A stretch of 59,856 nucleotides of DNA from Gammaproteobacteria bacterium (GCA_028871525.1 JAGWMX010000004.1:1-59856); one strand, 5' to 3'; positions 15,704 through 24,597 are shown, counted from the stretch's first letter. Notes: a model not told the origin generated them from the letters alone. A program made the numbers and translations.

Positions 15704-17686
15704 GTGACTGCCGAACTCGGGCAAATCTGTCTGATCCTGGCGCTGTGCGCGGCGTTGGCCCAGGGTGTTTTCGGCATCGCCGGCGCTCAGCGCCGCGACC
15801 CGGCCTGGATGGCCGTGGTGCGGCCGGCGGCCGCGGCGCAGTTCCTGTTCCTGACGCTGGCTTTTTTACTGCTGGTCGGTGCCTTTCTGCGCGACGACTT
15901 CAGCGTGCGCTATGTGGCGATGAACTCGAATACCGAAATGCCGCTGATCTACAAGGTGTCGGGGGTCTGGGGCGCGCATGAAGGTTCGATGCTGCTGTGG
16001 ATCTGCATCCTGTCGGTATGGGGCATCGCGGTGGCGGTGGCCAGCCGCCGGCTGCCGCAGGACTTCGTCGCGCGGGTTCTGGGCGTGATCGGCCTGATCG
16101 GCGTGGGTTTTCTGCTGTTCCTGATCCTGACGTCGAACCCGTTTCTGCGCCTGTTCCCCGCCCCGTCGCAGGGGCAGAACCTGAACCCGATCCTGCAGGA
16201 CCCGGCGATGGCGGGTCATCCGCCGATGCTGTACATGGGCTATGTCGGCCTGTCGGTGGCTTTCGCTTTCGCCATCGCCGCGCTGCTGTCCGGCCGCATG
16301 GACGCGGCCTGGGCGCGCTGGACCCGGCCGTGGACGGTGGTGGCGTGGCTGTTTCTGACGTTGGGGATCACGCTCGGAAGCTGGTGGTCGTACTACGAAC
16401 TCGGCTGGGGTGGCTGGTGGGCCTGGGATCCGGTGGAAAACGCCTCGTTCATGCCCTGGCTGGTGGCCACGGCGCTGCTGCACTGCCTGGCCGTGACCGA
16501 AAAGCGGGGCGCCTTCAAGAGCTGGACCGCGCTGCTGGCCATCGCCGGTTTTTCGCTGAGCCTGCTGGGCACGTTCCTGGTGCGCTCCGGGGTGCTGGTG
16601 TCGGTGCACGCCTTTGCCGTGGATCCGCGCCGCGGCGTGTTCGTGCTCGGCCTGCTCGGTACGGTGATCGGCGCCGCGCTGCTGTTGTACGCGTGGCGCG
16701 CGCACGCGCTGCGCGACGACGCCGGCTTCAAGATGCTCTCGCGCGAAACGCTGCTGCTGCTCAACAACGTATTGCTGGTCGCCGCGGCGGCGGCGGTGCT
16801 GCTCGGCACCCTGTATCCGCTGGTGCTGGATGCCACCGGTCTGGGCAAGATCTCGGTGGGTCCCCCGTACTTCAACGCGGTGTTCCTGCCGCTGATGGTG
16901 CCGCTGATTCTGGCGATCGGCATCGGTCCCTACGTCAACTGGAAGAACGACCGCGTGCGCACAGTGATGCGGCGGCTGCGCCGTCCGCTGCTGCTGGCGT
17001 TGCTGGCGCTGCTGGCGACCGGCGCGCTGCTGTTGATCGGTCGGGGGGGCGTGTCGGTGCTCGCCAGGTCCGGACTGGTGGCCGGCGTCGGCCTGGCGAT
17101 CTGGGCGCTGGTCAGCGCCGTCTACGAGCCGCTGCGCCGCTGGCGGGCGCGGCAGTCGGTTTCCCGCCAGTTGCTGGCGATGAGCGCCGCCCACTTCGGC
17201 CTGGGCCTGCTGGTGCTCGGCGTCACCGGCAGCACGCTGCTGGGACAGGAGCTGGATCGCACCATCGCGCCGGGCCAGACCGCCACGCTCGGCGGCTACA
17301 GCTTCACCCTTGAGCGCCTGCAGCAGTTGCGCGGTCCGGACTATCAGGCGGTGCAGGGCGACCTGCTGGTGCGCCACGACGGCCGGAGAATTACCGTAAT
17401 GCATCCGCAGAAGCGGCTGTACGACGGCCAGCAGTCGCCGACCACCGAGGCGGCGATCGATCCGGGACTGGGTCGCGATCTTTACGTCGCGCTCGGCCAG
17501 CAGATGGACAACGGTAGCTGGAGCGTGCGCCTGCAGGTCAAACCGCTGGTCCGCTTCATCTGGCTCGGCGGGTTGTTCATGGTGCTGGGCGGCGTGCTCA
17601 CGGTGACCGACAAGCGCTACCGGACGGCTCGCCGGTCAGCGCTGGAGCGGCTGGGGGATTCGCCGCTGGCAGCCGGCACTCCATGA
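15704..17686 (+). CDS. ccmF: CcmF, cytochrome c haem lyase subunit
   Basis: A 660-residue polytopic membrane protein, the normal CcmF length, with around fourteen hydrophobic segments. The WWD haem-handling motif is WGGWWAWDPVENASF (about 235-249). Conserved neighbours include GVWGAHEGSMLLW (88-99), GHPPMLYMGYVG (171-182) and FLVRSGVLVSVHAFA. CcmF with CcmH and CcmI attaches haem to apocytochrome c in the periplasm. The start is a GTG. The stop overlaps the ccmH start as ATGA. The gene follows an FNR/DNR-type box, so cytochrome c maturation may be raised at low oxygen. The usual ccmABCDE genes are not in the window. Confidence 0.95.
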   Translation: MTAELGQICLILALCAALAQGVFGIAGAQRRDPAWMAVVRPAAAAQFLFLTLAFLLLVGAFLRDDFSVRYVAMNSNTEMPLIYKVSGVWGAHEGSMLLWICILSVWGIAVAVASRRLPQDFVARVLGVIGLIGVGFLLFLILTSNPFLRLFPAPSQGQNLNPILQDPAMAGHPPMLYMGYVGLSVAFAFAIAALLSGRMDAAWARWTRPWTVVAWLFLTLGITLGSWWSYYELGWGGWWAWDPVENASFMPWLVATALLHCLAVTEKRGAFKSWTALLAIAGFSLSLLGTFLVRSGVLVSVHAFAVDPRRGVFVLGLLGTVIGAALLLYAWRAHALRDDAGFKMLSRETLLLLNNVLLVAAAAAVLLGTLYPLVLDATGLGKISVGPPYFNAVFLPLMVPLILAIGIGPYVNWKNDRVRTVMRRLRRPLLLALLALLATGALLLIGRGGVSVLARSGLVAGVGLAIWALVSAVYEPLRRWRARQSVSRQLLAMSAAHFGLGLLVLGVTGSTLLGQELDRTIAPGQTATLGGYSFTLERLQQLRGPDYQAVQGDLLVRHDGRRITVMHPQKRLYDGQQSPTTEAAIDPGLGRDLYVALGQQMDNGSWSVRLQVKPLVRFIWLGGLFMVLGGVLTVTDKRYRTARRSALERLGDSPLAAGTP

Positions 17687-18147
17687 CCGGGGGATCGACG
17701 ATGCCGCGTAGCTGGCGAGGTTTTGCGCTCGCGGCGCTGTGCCTGCTGGTGATCGCGCCGGCAGCGCTGGCGATCGACTCCGAACCGCCGCTGCCGACGC
17801 CGGCGCTGCAGAAACGATACGAGCGCCTGACGCACCAGTTCCGTTGCCTGGTGTGCCAGAACGAGAGCATCGCGGATTCCTCGGCCAGCCTGGCCGCGGA
17901 TTTCCGCAAGATCGTTCACGATCAGTTGCTGGCCGGACGCAGCGACGCGCAGATCCGGGATTACCTGGTCGCCCGTTACGGCGATTACATCCTGCTTGAT
18001 CCGCCGGTTGCGCCGCGGACCTGGCTGCTGTGGGGCGGGCCTTTCGCCGTCGTGGTGCTGGGCGCACTGCTGGTGCTGTGGATCGTGCGGCGCCGCTCAC
18101 GGCTTCCCGACGCCGATACCCCGCTGACCGATAACGATTCCGACTGA
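17683..18147 (+). CDS. ccmH: CcmH/CcmL, apocytochrome c thiol-handling subunit
   Basis: A 154-residue protein with a signal peptide (residues 10-30, ending PAALA), the redox motif CLVC (C55-C58, in FRCLVCQNESIADS), a helical domain with VARYGDYILLDPP, and one C-terminal membrane anchor (about 112-131). It reduces or holds the haem-binding cysteines of apocytochrome c. In most operons ccmG (a thioredoxin-like DsbE) lies between ccmF and ccmH; here it is absent and ccmH overlaps ccmF directly. An alternative ATG at 17701 would shorten the signal peptide's N-region. Confidence 0.93.
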   Translation: MTGGSTMPRSWRGFALAALCLLVIAPAALAIDSEPPLPTPALQKRYERLTHQFRCLVCQNESIADSSASLAADFRKIVHDQLLAGRSDAQIRDYLVARYGDYILLDPPVAPRTWLLWGGPFAVVVLGALLVLWIVRRRSRLPDADTPLTDNDSD

Positions 18148-18164
18148 CATCAAACGGTTCGCAC

Positions 18165-19373
18165 GTGAGCTTCGCGATATTCCTGATCGTAGCCGTCGTC
18201 CTGGTTGCGGCCGGTGTGGCGGCGCTGGTGTTCCCGTTGTGGCGCGGCAGCCACCCGGACGCGCCGGTCCGGCGACTGCAGCGCGCGCATGCCGCTGTGC
18301 TCCGGCAGCTGGATCGTGCGCTTGAGGCCGGCGCGATCGACGCCGCCGTCCATCGGCAGCAGAGCGCGGTGCTGGACAAGCGGCTGCGCGAGGCGCTCGG
18401 GCAGGCCCGGGCCGGAGGGCCGGGCAAGCCGCGGCGCGGCAGCCGCATCCTGGCGGCGGGCATGGTGCTGGCGGTGCCGGTACTGGTGGCCGGACTTTAC
18501 AGCGTGGTGGGCGATCCGTCGGCCATCGGCCGCTCCCCGGAGGCGGGGTCGCCGCAGGTCGAACGGATGGTCGCAGGCCTGGCCGCGCGTCTGGAAAGCC
18601 ATCCCGACGACCTCGAAGGGTGGACGATGCTCGGGCGTTCCTACGTCGTGCTGGGGCGCTATCACGATGCGTTGGACGCCTTCGATCACGCCATCCATCT
18701 GAGCGACGGCTCGGATCCGGACATCTCGCTCGACTACGCCGAAGTGCTGGTGCTCAACGACCCCAATACGCTGGTCGGCCGGGCGGCGCCGCTGATCGAG
18801 GCCGCGCTCAGGCAGGCGCCGGCCAACCCGAAGGCGCTGTACCTGGGAGGGCTTCTGGCACAGGCCAGGGGCGACAATGCCGTCGCGATACAGCGGTTCG
18901 ACGCGTTGTTGAACAACGGCGACCTGCCCGACAAGTTCCGTGACGCGGTCGAGGCGCACCTGCGCGCAGTGGGCGGTCAGGTGCCCGCGACCGGGCCGCA
19001 GCCGGCCTCCGCGTCAGGCGATGCCAGGCAGACCGGTGTCGAGGTGCACGTCAGCCTGGCGCCGTCGCTGGCCGGCAAGGTGCCGGCGGACGCGTCGCTG
19101 TTCGTCTTTGCGCGTCGCAAGGGGGGTAATGGCGGCCCGCCGCTGGCGGTGCGGCGGCTGCAGGTCAAGAAGCTGCCAGTGGACGTGCGCCTGACCGATG
19201 CCGACTCGATGATGGGCGGATCTTCGCTGGAATCCGGCGGCGCGCTGCGAATCGTCGCGCGCATTGCGCTGCACGGTGGAGCGCTGGCGCAGACCGGCGA
19301 CCTGGAAGGGCAGGCGGATTACGACGGCGATCGCCACCCGGTGACCGTTCAGATCGATCGCGTCGTGCGCTGA
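18165..19373 (+). CDS. ccmI: CcmI, TPR chaperone for apocytochrome c
   Basis: A 402-residue protein beginning with a GTG. Two N-terminal membrane segments (about 3-24 and 95-115) flank a cytoplasmic loop rich in helices (AVLRQLDRALEAG). TPR repeats follow at about 150-270 (LEGWTMLGRSYVVLGRYHDALDAF and relatives) and a C-terminal beta domain (VHVSLAPSLAGKV..ADASLFVFARR) typical of the fused CcmI/CcmH C-terminal region. It holds apocytochrome c for the CcmF-CcmH ligase. It lies 17 bases after ccmH, in the same operon. Confidence 0.9.
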   Translation: MSFAIFLIVAVVLVAAGVAALVFPLWRGSHPDAPVRRLQRAHAAVLRQLDRALEAGAIDAAVHRQQSAVLDKRLREALGQARAGGPGKPRRGSRILAAGMVLAVPVLVAGLYSVVGDPSAIGRSPEAGSPQVERMVAGLAARLESHPDDLEGWTMLGRSYVVLGRYHDALDAFDHAIHLSDGSDPDISLDYAEVLVLNDPNTLVGRAAPLIEAALRQAPANPKALYLGGLLAQARGDNAVAIQRFDALLNNGDLPDKFRDAVEAHLRAVGGQVPATGPQPASASGDARQTGVEVHVSLAPSLAGKVPADASLFVFARRKGGNGGPPLAVRRLQVKKLPVDVRLTDADSMMGGSSLESGGALRIVARIALHGGALAQTGDLEGQADYDGDRHPVTVQIDRVVR

Positions 19374-19462
19374 TCCCAGACGGCCGCGCCCGGATCGCCC
19401 GTTACGCAGGCGGCAGCAACCTGCCTGCCGTGCCCGCAGGCGCGGGTTCCGCAACCGCCGCG

Positions 19463-19903
19463 TCAGGTGATGGCGACCCGCCGCGCGCCCTGCGCCGGGT
19501 GGGCCAGCTTCGGCAGCCGCACCGTCAGCAAGCCGTCCTGCATCGTCGCCGTGATGGACTGCGTGTCGGCATCCGCCGGTAGCGCGAAGGTGCGGGAAAA
19601 ATGACCGTACATGCGGCCGATCCGGTGATGTTTCTCGCCGTCGCCGAGCGGTTCAAGCGGCCGCTCGCCGTGCACCGTCAACATGCCCTCGAGGGTCGAC
19701 AAGTCGATGGCGTCCTTGTCGACGCCGGCCAGTTCGATCTGGATTCGGTATTCCTTCGGCGTTTCGCGGATATCCATCGGCGGGCGCCAGTCCGAGGCCT
19801 GCGCCTTGACATGCGCCGGCAGTACGCGGCCGGCGCCGCGCTCGAGACGATCGAAATAGTCCTCAAGGTCCGACAGCAAATGCCAGTGATGTCGTGCATT
19901 CAT
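19463..19903 (-). CDS. Small heat-shock protein (Hsp20/alpha-crystallin family)
   Basis: A 146-residue protein with an alpha-crystallin domain from about residue 40 to 140: PMDIRETPKEYRIQIELAGV, then GMLTVHGERP, FSRTFALPADAD, and the closing DGLLTVRLPK. A short C-terminal tail carries VAIT, close to the I-x-I/V anchoring motif. It is an ATP-independent holdase. The ATG at 19903 follows AGGAG. It lies 90 bases downstream of the minus-strand Crp/Fnr gene with no terminator seen, so the two are probably co-transcribed from the FNR box at 20928. Hsp20 genes under ANR control are known in pseudomonads. Confidence 0.92.
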   Translation of the reverse strand: MNARHHWHLLSDLEDYFDRLERGAGRVLPAHVKAQASDWRPPMDIRETPKEYRIQIELAGVDKDAIDLSTLEGMLTVHGERPLEPLGDGEKHHRIGRMYGHFSRTFALPADADTQSITATMQDGLLTVRLPKLAHPAQGARRVAIT

Positions 19904-19993
19904 GGCTTCGACTCCTGTTATTGAATGAACCTGTCCGATCTGCCGGCGCCGGCGATCTGAAGTAGGCGCATCCATGGGCTTTTCGGAAGACCG

Positions 19994-20776
19994 CTAGAAC
20001 TCGCCGATCTGCTGCAGTCGATGGACGTCGTTGATCCGGAGCTGGCGGCGCGAAAGCGTGATCCAACCGTTGCGATGGAACAGCGTCAGCCGCCGCGATA
20101 CCGTTTCAGTGGCCAGACCGAGATAGCTGCCGATGTCGTGCCGGGACATCGGCAGGCTGACGGTCCGGGCATCGCCGTTCCCATTGGGCTGCGACGCGGC
20201 GAGCCACAACAGGAACGTGGCCAGCCGCTCCTCGGCCGTTCTATGTTCCAGCCACAGAATCGACTCCAGGCGTAGAAATTCCGTGCGGATGCCGTCCAGC
20301 AGCCGCGCCTGGTTCTGTGGCGAACCCAGCGCGCCGTCGAGGATCGACACGATGGGATCATTCACCACGGTTACCGGCTCGAGTGCGATACAGTGGTGTT
20401 GGGAAAAGCCGCAAACCAGATCCTCCCAGCCGATCACGCCGCCGGCGAAGAAGAATCCGTTGACGCGTTCGTCGCCGTTACCTGAAATCCTGTAGGTCTT
20501 GAGCGAGCCGCGCTGCACGGTCCAGATCTGGGTGACGGGATCGCCGGCCCAGAACAGGTGCTGTCCGCGGCGCAGTGCGCGTTGGCCAGGCAAACGTGCT
20601 GCATCATCTGTTCCCGGATCGGAGCGGATCGGATCATGCGGTCGGTTGCGGCAGATGGCGCAAAGTCGCGGCACAGGGTACGGGCTGCCACCGATTGCCG
20701 GTTCGTTTTCGAGCCGGTGACGCTGCCGCGCCTCCGGCATTGGCCGATCCAGTTGCAGCCTGATGATTCTTGCCAT
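19994..20776 (-). CDS. Crp/Fnr-family regulator, second copy
   Basis: A 260-residue regulator with a beta-roll sensor domain (about 55-165) and a Crp-type HTH (SLPMSRHDIGSYLGLATETVSRRL). The recognition residues E-x-x-S-R are those of FNR, predicting a TTGAT-type half site. The cysteines are C39 and C42 (LCAICR), C122 and C129. A third N-terminal cluster cysteine in the FNR spacing is missing, so it may bind a different cofactor arrangement or none. The ATG at 20776 follows GGGAG. It is divergent from the V/A-ATPase operon with an FNR box in the shared gap, and is followed by hsp20. Confidence 0.9.
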   Translation of the reverse strand: MARIIRLQLDRPMPEARQRHRLENEPAIGGSPYPVPRLCAICRNRPHDPIRSDPGTDDAARLPGQRALRRGQHLFWAGDPVTQIWTVQRGSLKTYRISGNGDERVNGFFFAGGVIGWEDLVCGFSQHHCIALEPVTVVNDPIVSILDGALGSPQNQARLLDGIRTEFLRLESILWLEHRTAEERLATFLLWLAASQPNGNGDARTVSLPMSRHDIGSYLGLATETVSRRLTLFHRNGWITLSRRQLRINDVHRLQQIGEF

Positions 20777-20927
20777 TTCCGGCTCCCAAACGCCCCTCTT
20801 GCCAGAGGCCCCGGCGTCGATTCGGACCGAGTGCGGCGCCCCAAAACCATCTATCAGGCGCAGAGCAAGGGCAATCACGCTTTTCCCCGCTCCGATAAAA
20901 TCCTATCGCTGCATCGATGACATTGGG

Positions 20928-20941
20928 TTGACGCAGATCAA
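20928..20941. promoter_or_regulatory. FNR/ANR-type box between crp/fnr-2 and the V/A-ATPase operon
   Basis: TTGAC-GCAG-ATCAA, one mismatch from consensus. Its centre is 158 bases from the Crp/Fnr ATG and about 70 bases from the first ATPase gene, so it could serve either or both. Confidence 0.7.
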
Positions 20942-21003
20942 TTCCATCGGTTCCGATCCGCCCTAGCCTGACGGCAACGTTGGTGGAATGGATTGCGGTG
21001 AAA

Positions 21004-21381
21004 ATGGCGGGAGCGGAGCATGAAGGCGGATGGGGTGCCGGCACGGCGATGACGGCGGCGCTGGACGCTGAATACGACGCCGGCCAGGCGCGCGCAGCCG
21101 CCGAGACCCGCGCGCAGAGCCGGATCGCCGCCGCGCGCCAACAGGCACTGATCATCCGGCGCCGGGCCGATGCCCGGATCGCGCGCGCTCAAGGCCGCGC
21201 CGGGGCGCTGGCGCAGGCGGAGATCGGGCGCATCCGCTTGCGGGGCGACGCCGTGTTGAACCATAGCGCCGCCGCGGTGGCGGATTCCGCAGCGGTTGCG
21301 ACGGCCGCGCGATGCCTCGCACGGCAGTTGTCTTCGGCTTGCGGAGACCGGCGACCGCCTGCGGCGGAGGCGCGGACATGA
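21004..21381 (+). CDS. V/A-type ATPase peripheral stalk subunit, G/H-like
   Basis: A 125-residue, alanine- and arginine-rich helical protein (DAEYDAGQARAAAETRAQSRIAAARQQA begins near residue 22) that looks like a long coiled coil, as expected for the stator subunit that pairs with subunit E. Sequence similarity in such subunits is weak; the call rests on size, composition and being first in a complete V/A-ATPase operon. The ATG at 21004 is chosen, with GTG at 20998 or TTG at 20980 possible. The stop overlaps the next start as ATGA. A cysteine and proline-rich tail follows residue 100. Confidence 0.65.
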   Translation: MAGAEHEGGWGAGTAMTAALDAEYDAGQARAAAETRAQSRIAAARQQALIIRRRADARIARAQGRAGALAQAEIGRIRLRGDAVLNHSAAAVADSAAVATAARCLARQLSSACGDRRPPAAEART

Positions 21382-22127
21382 GCGGCGTCGCCGAAGGCAG
21401 CGCTTACGCGCTGGCCCGGCTGCACGCACGCTATGCGCAACTGCTGCCGGCGTCCGGGTGGCGGCGATTGGCTCGCATCGAACACTTTTCCGGTTTCGTG
21501 CAGGAGGCGCTGCAGACCGTGCTGCGCCCCTGGGTGCTGCAGTTCGATCCGCAGCTTGGTCCGCATCGTATCGAAGCGACGCTGCGACAAGCCTATCTGC
21601 GCCGGTTACGGGAAGTTGCCGGCTGGCTGCCGCGTCCGCAGCGTGCGGCCGTCGTCTGGATCGAACCGTTGGTGATGCTGCCGATCGTTCGGCATCGCGC
21701 CGCCGCCGGCGCCGACTACGCTTGGTTGCCGCCGCCCCCGGCGCGGGCGTCTCTGGCCGCCGATAGCGATGGCGCCACGCTGCTTGGGCGCTGGCTCGAC
21801 CACTGGCAGGCGCTGTGGCCCGACCAACTGGCGGGCGCCGAACGCCGCGCCATGCTGCGCTTGCGCAACCACGGGTTGGCCGCGCTACGGGAATTGCGCG
21901 ACGATTCGGCCGCGGCCGACGCGGAGGCGGGCGAGCGGCTCGCGCTCGAGCTGCGGCGCATTTTCCGTCGTTTTCGCTGCGCTCTGATCGCCGCCTGCGC
22001 CTATCTGGGGCTGCTGTGGCTGCAAACCGCACGGCTGCGCGGCGCGCTGCTGCGGCGCCGTATTTTTGCGCCTCCAGGGTGGTCTAGCCGGCATGAGTCT
22101 GCGCACGCTTCCAGCGCACTGGTTTGA
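21378..22127 (+). CDS. V/A-type ATPase subunit C-like (central stalk socket)
   Basis: A 249-residue mostly helical protein. The start (ALARLHARYAQLLP) and the following HFSGFVQEALQTVLRPWV resemble the short C-like proteins found in bacterial V/A-ATPase operons, where subunit C (V0 d) links the central rotor to the K ring. RLRGALLRRRIF lies near the end. It overlaps the G/H-like gene as ATGA at its start and overlaps the subunit I gene by 35 bases at its end. No other gene in the operon could fill the C role, which supports the call. Confidence 0.65.
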   Translation: MSGVAEGSAYALARLHARYAQLLPASGWRRLARIEHFSGFVQEALQTVLRPWVLQFDPQLGPHRIEATLRQAYLRRLREVAGWLPRPQRAAVVWIEPLVMLPIVRHRAAAGADYAWLPPPPARASLAADSDGATLLGRWLDHWQALWPDQLAGAERRAMLRLRNHGLAALRELRDDSAAADAEAGERLALELRRIFRRFRCALIAACAYLGLLWLQTARLRGALLRRRIFAPPGWSSRHESAHASSALV

Positions 22128-23913
22128 ACTGCTGGTGCCGCGACCGCAGCTTCCGCAGGCGCTGGATCTGCTGGCCCGTTCCGGACAGATTGAGCTGGAG
22201 GCGCGGCCGGCCGACGGCTGGTCGCCGATCGCAGTCGGTCGGCTGCAGCCGATGCTGATCCGGGCGCAGGCGCTGCAAAAGCGCTTCGCTGCGCTGTGGC
22301 CGGCGGCGCAAGCGGCTGCGCAACGCGCTCCGCCTGCGCCGGCCGAAGCGCGCCTGTCGGCGGCCATTCAACGGCTCGAAGCCTGGCGCCTGGCGGCCGA
22401 GCCGCAGGTGAACGCGGTCGAGCGAGTCGATGCCGAACGCGGTGAACTGGGCCGCATCGCCGATTTTCTCGAATGTCTGGGGCCGGACCAGGAATTGAAT
22501 TTCGGCCGTCTGGCCCGACCCGGCGAGCAGTTGTCCAGCGCGCTGCTGGTGCTGCCGATCGAGGCGCCGTTGCCGCCGGCGGTGGCGCCGCTATTGCTGC
22601 GGCGTGCAACCAGCCGGACGCAGGCCTACGCACTGATTCTCGGTCCCCAGGCCGCGATCGCCAGTTTGACCGGAGCCGTCGAAGGTCGCCAGGCGCGCCT
22701 GCTGCGCCTGCCGGAGTGGCTCGAGGGACAGGCCGCGCAGGCGCTGGCGCAGGTCCGCGACCGCATCGGCGCGCTGGAGCGCGAACTGGCCGGACACCGG
22801 CGGCGTATCGAGACGCTTAGCGTCGAGCACCGGGTGGCCGAATCCCGCGCAGAGCTCGATCGGCTGCAGTGGCTGACCGATCATCTGTCGGTGCTCACCG
22901 CCAGTGAACATCTGGCCCGTGTCACCGGCTGGACGCTGGCGCCGGTGCCGGAGGCGCTGCTGGCGCCGCTGCTGCGGGCCGGGATCGCGGCGGTGGCCGG
23001 GTTTTCTCCGCCGCCGGCCGGTCATCAACCGCCGACGCTGACCGGCAACCCGCGCTGGGCGCGGCCGTTCGAGCTGTTTCTGCGGCTGGCGGGTACGCCG
23101 GGGCGCGACGAGGCCGACCCCAGCATGCTGGTCGCGGTGATCGCGCCGCTGCTGTTCGGCTACATGTTCGGCGACATCGGCCAGGGTGCGGTGCTGTGTG
23201 TCGCCGGGCTGCTGGCGCGTCGCCGCTGGCCGGCGGCCGGGATGCTGATCCCAGGCGGATTGCTGGCGATCGTTTTCGGCTGGTTGTTCGGTAGCGTGTT
23301 CGCGTCGTCGCGCGTCGCCGCGCCGGTCTGGACCGATCCGATTCATGACCCGTTGCCGGTACTGACGGTGCCGCTGGCATTCGGCGCGGCGCTCATCGTT
23401 CTCGGCCTGGCGCTGAATGCGGTATCGCTGGCCTGGTCCGGACGATTCCGGCAATGGCTGGCCGACGACGCCGGGCTGCTGATCATGTATCTGGCCGGCT
23501 GGAGCCTGTTGCTGAATCGGCAGTTCGGTGTTTGGGCGATGGCGGCCGGAGCCCTGTGGTTCGTCATCGGGGCGTGGCCACGCCGCGGCTGGCGGCAGTT
23601 GCCGGCCCGCTTCGGCGGGCTGGTCGAACGGCTGCTGCAGATGGCCGTCAATACGCTGTCGTTCATCCGTGTCGGCGCTTTCGCACTGGCTCACACCGGT
23701 CTTTCACTGGCGGTGGCCGCGCTGGCCGATGTGTGCGTCTCCATCCCGGCCCGGTTGCTGGCGTTTGCGCTCGGCAATCTGGTGATTCTCGGGCTCGAGG
23801 GGCTGGTGGTCGGCATCCAGACCACCCGCCTGGTGTTATTCGAATTCTTCATCCGCTTCGTGCGCGGCGGAGGCCGGCCGTTCCGCCCGCTGCCGCCGCC
23901 AGCGCCGGTTTGA
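22093..23913 (+). CDS. V/A-type ATP synthase subunit I (a-subunit)
   Basis: A 606-residue protein, the usual length for subunit I. The N-terminal half is soluble with a coiled coil (about 200-290). The C-terminal half has 7-8 membrane helices starting with VIAPLLFGYMFGDIGQG, the family signature. NTLSFIRVGAFALAHTGLS carries the conserved arginine facing the K ring, and LEGLVVGIQTTRLVLFEFF is the last conserved helix with its second arginine. It forms the proton half-channels. The ATG at 22093 is chosen over an upstream TTG at 22066. Confidence 0.92.
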   Translation: MSLRTLPAHWFELLVPRPQLPQALDLLARSGQIELEARPADGWSPIAVGRLQPMLIRAQALQKRFAALWPAAQAAAQRAPPAPAEARLSAAIQRLEAWRLAAEPQVNAVERVDAERGELGRIADFLECLGPDQELNFGRLARPGEQLSSALLVLPIEAPLPPAVAPLLLRRATSRTQAYALILGPQAAIASLTGAVEGRQARLLRLPEWLEGQAAQALAQVRDRIGALERELAGHRRRIETLSVEHRVAESRAELDRLQWLTDHLSVLTASEHLARVTGWTLAPVPEALLAPLLRAGIAAVAGFSPPPAGHQPPTLTGNPRWARPFELFLRLAGTPGRDEADPSMLVAVIAPLLFGYMFGDIGQGAVLCVAGLLARRRWPAAGMLIPGGLLAIVFGWLFGSVFASSRVAAPVWTDPIHDPLPVLTVPLAFGAALIVLGLALNAVSLAWSGRFRQWLADDAGLLIMYLAGWSLLLNRQFGVWAMAAGALWFVIGAWPRRGWRQLPARFGGLVERLLQMAVNTLSFIRVGAFALAHTGLSLAVAALADVCVSIPARLLAFALGNLVILGLEGLVVGIQTTRLVLFEFFIRFVRGGGRPFRPLPPPAPV

Positions 23914-23929
23914 ACCTGGGAGAGAGTCT

Positions 23930-24289
23930 ATGGCCAAGCAATTGAAGACGTGGATGTTTCTGATCCTGATCGTTTTTACTGGCCTGCTGGCCGGCGGCGC
24001 CAGTCTACTGCTGTGGGTGCCCGCGGCTCTCGGTGCCGAACCGAGTTCGATAGCGCTGACGATCGATCCGGGCGTGCTGCATTGGGGATTCGCGGCCGCC
24101 GCGGCGGCGACCGGCCTGTCGTCGCTGGCCGCCGGCTACGCGGTGGCGGCGGTCGGCAGCGCCGGCATCGGCGCTCTGGCCGAAAAGCCGGAGCTGATGG
24201 GGCGGATCCTGGTGCTGGTCGGTCTGGCCGAGGGGATCGCCATCTACGGCGTGATCATCTCGATCCTGATTCTGAACCGGCTGGCCTGA
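23930..24289 (+). CDS. V/A-type ATP synthase subunit K (c-ring subunit)
   Basis: A 119-residue proteolipid. A first hydrophobic segment (8-36, ending AALGA) may be a cleaved leader as in some bacterial K/L subunits. The two ring helices are about 52-84 and 92-116. The ion-binding glutamate is E101 in VLVGLAEGIAIYG. The Q and T residues typical of Na+ sites are absent around both helices (GLSSLAAGYAVAAVGSAG; AEGIAIYG), so proton translocation is more likely. The ATG follows GGGAGAGAG. It sits between subunits I and F, as in Thermus-type operons. Confidence 0.92.
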   Translation: MAKQLKTWMFLILIVFTGLLAGGASLLLWVPAALGAEPSSIALTIDPGVLHWGFAAAAAATGLSSLAAGYAVAAVGSAGIGALAEKPELMGRILVLVGLAEGIAIYGVIISILILNRLA

Positions 24290-24291
24290 GC

Positions 24292-24597
24292 ATGCCCGGC
24301 GTCGTGTTCGTCGGCGACGAAGTGACGGCCAGCGGTTATCGCCTGTGCGGCGTGCGCGTTCTGTCACCGCCGCTGGATCAGGCTGCCGCTGCGGTGCGTC
24401 AGGTCTTGGGCACGGCGCCGATGCTGCTTCTGGTTACGGCACGCTACGCCGCCGCCGTGCCGCAGGCGGAATTGGAGTGGGCGTTGCTGGTGCAGCGACC
24501 GCCCCTGCTGCTGGTCGATGATTTCGGCGGACAGACGGTGATGCCGGATTTAGCCGGCGAAATCCGGCGGCAGCTTGGGTTGGTGGACCCGGCGTGA
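24292..24597 (+). CDS. V/A-type ATP synthase subunit F
   Basis: A 101-residue protein starting with VVFVGDEVTASGYRLCGVR, the Rossmann-like subunit F start, then LLLVTARYAAAVP, and a helical tail after DLAGEIRRQLGL. Subunit F sits on the rotor and modulates ATPase activity. It begins 3 bases after subunit K and overlaps subunit E as GTGA, so it is co-translated with both. The length is normal for the family. Confidence 0.88.
   Translation: MPGVVFVGDEVTASGYRLCGVRVLSPPLDQAAAAVRQVLGTAPMLLLVTARYAAAVPQAELEWALLVQRPPLLLVDDFGGQTVMPDLAGEIRRQLGLVDPA

Noticed and set aside
15598-15707. Extension of the unshifted ABC1 frame to 15707
   Set aside because: After the frameshift at 15137-15139 this frame has no homology; the real C-terminus is in the other frame and ends at 15597.
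19374-19462. Terminator between ccmI and hsp20
   Set aside because: Short GC stems (for example CCCGC/GCGGG) are present, but there is no T-run on either strand.
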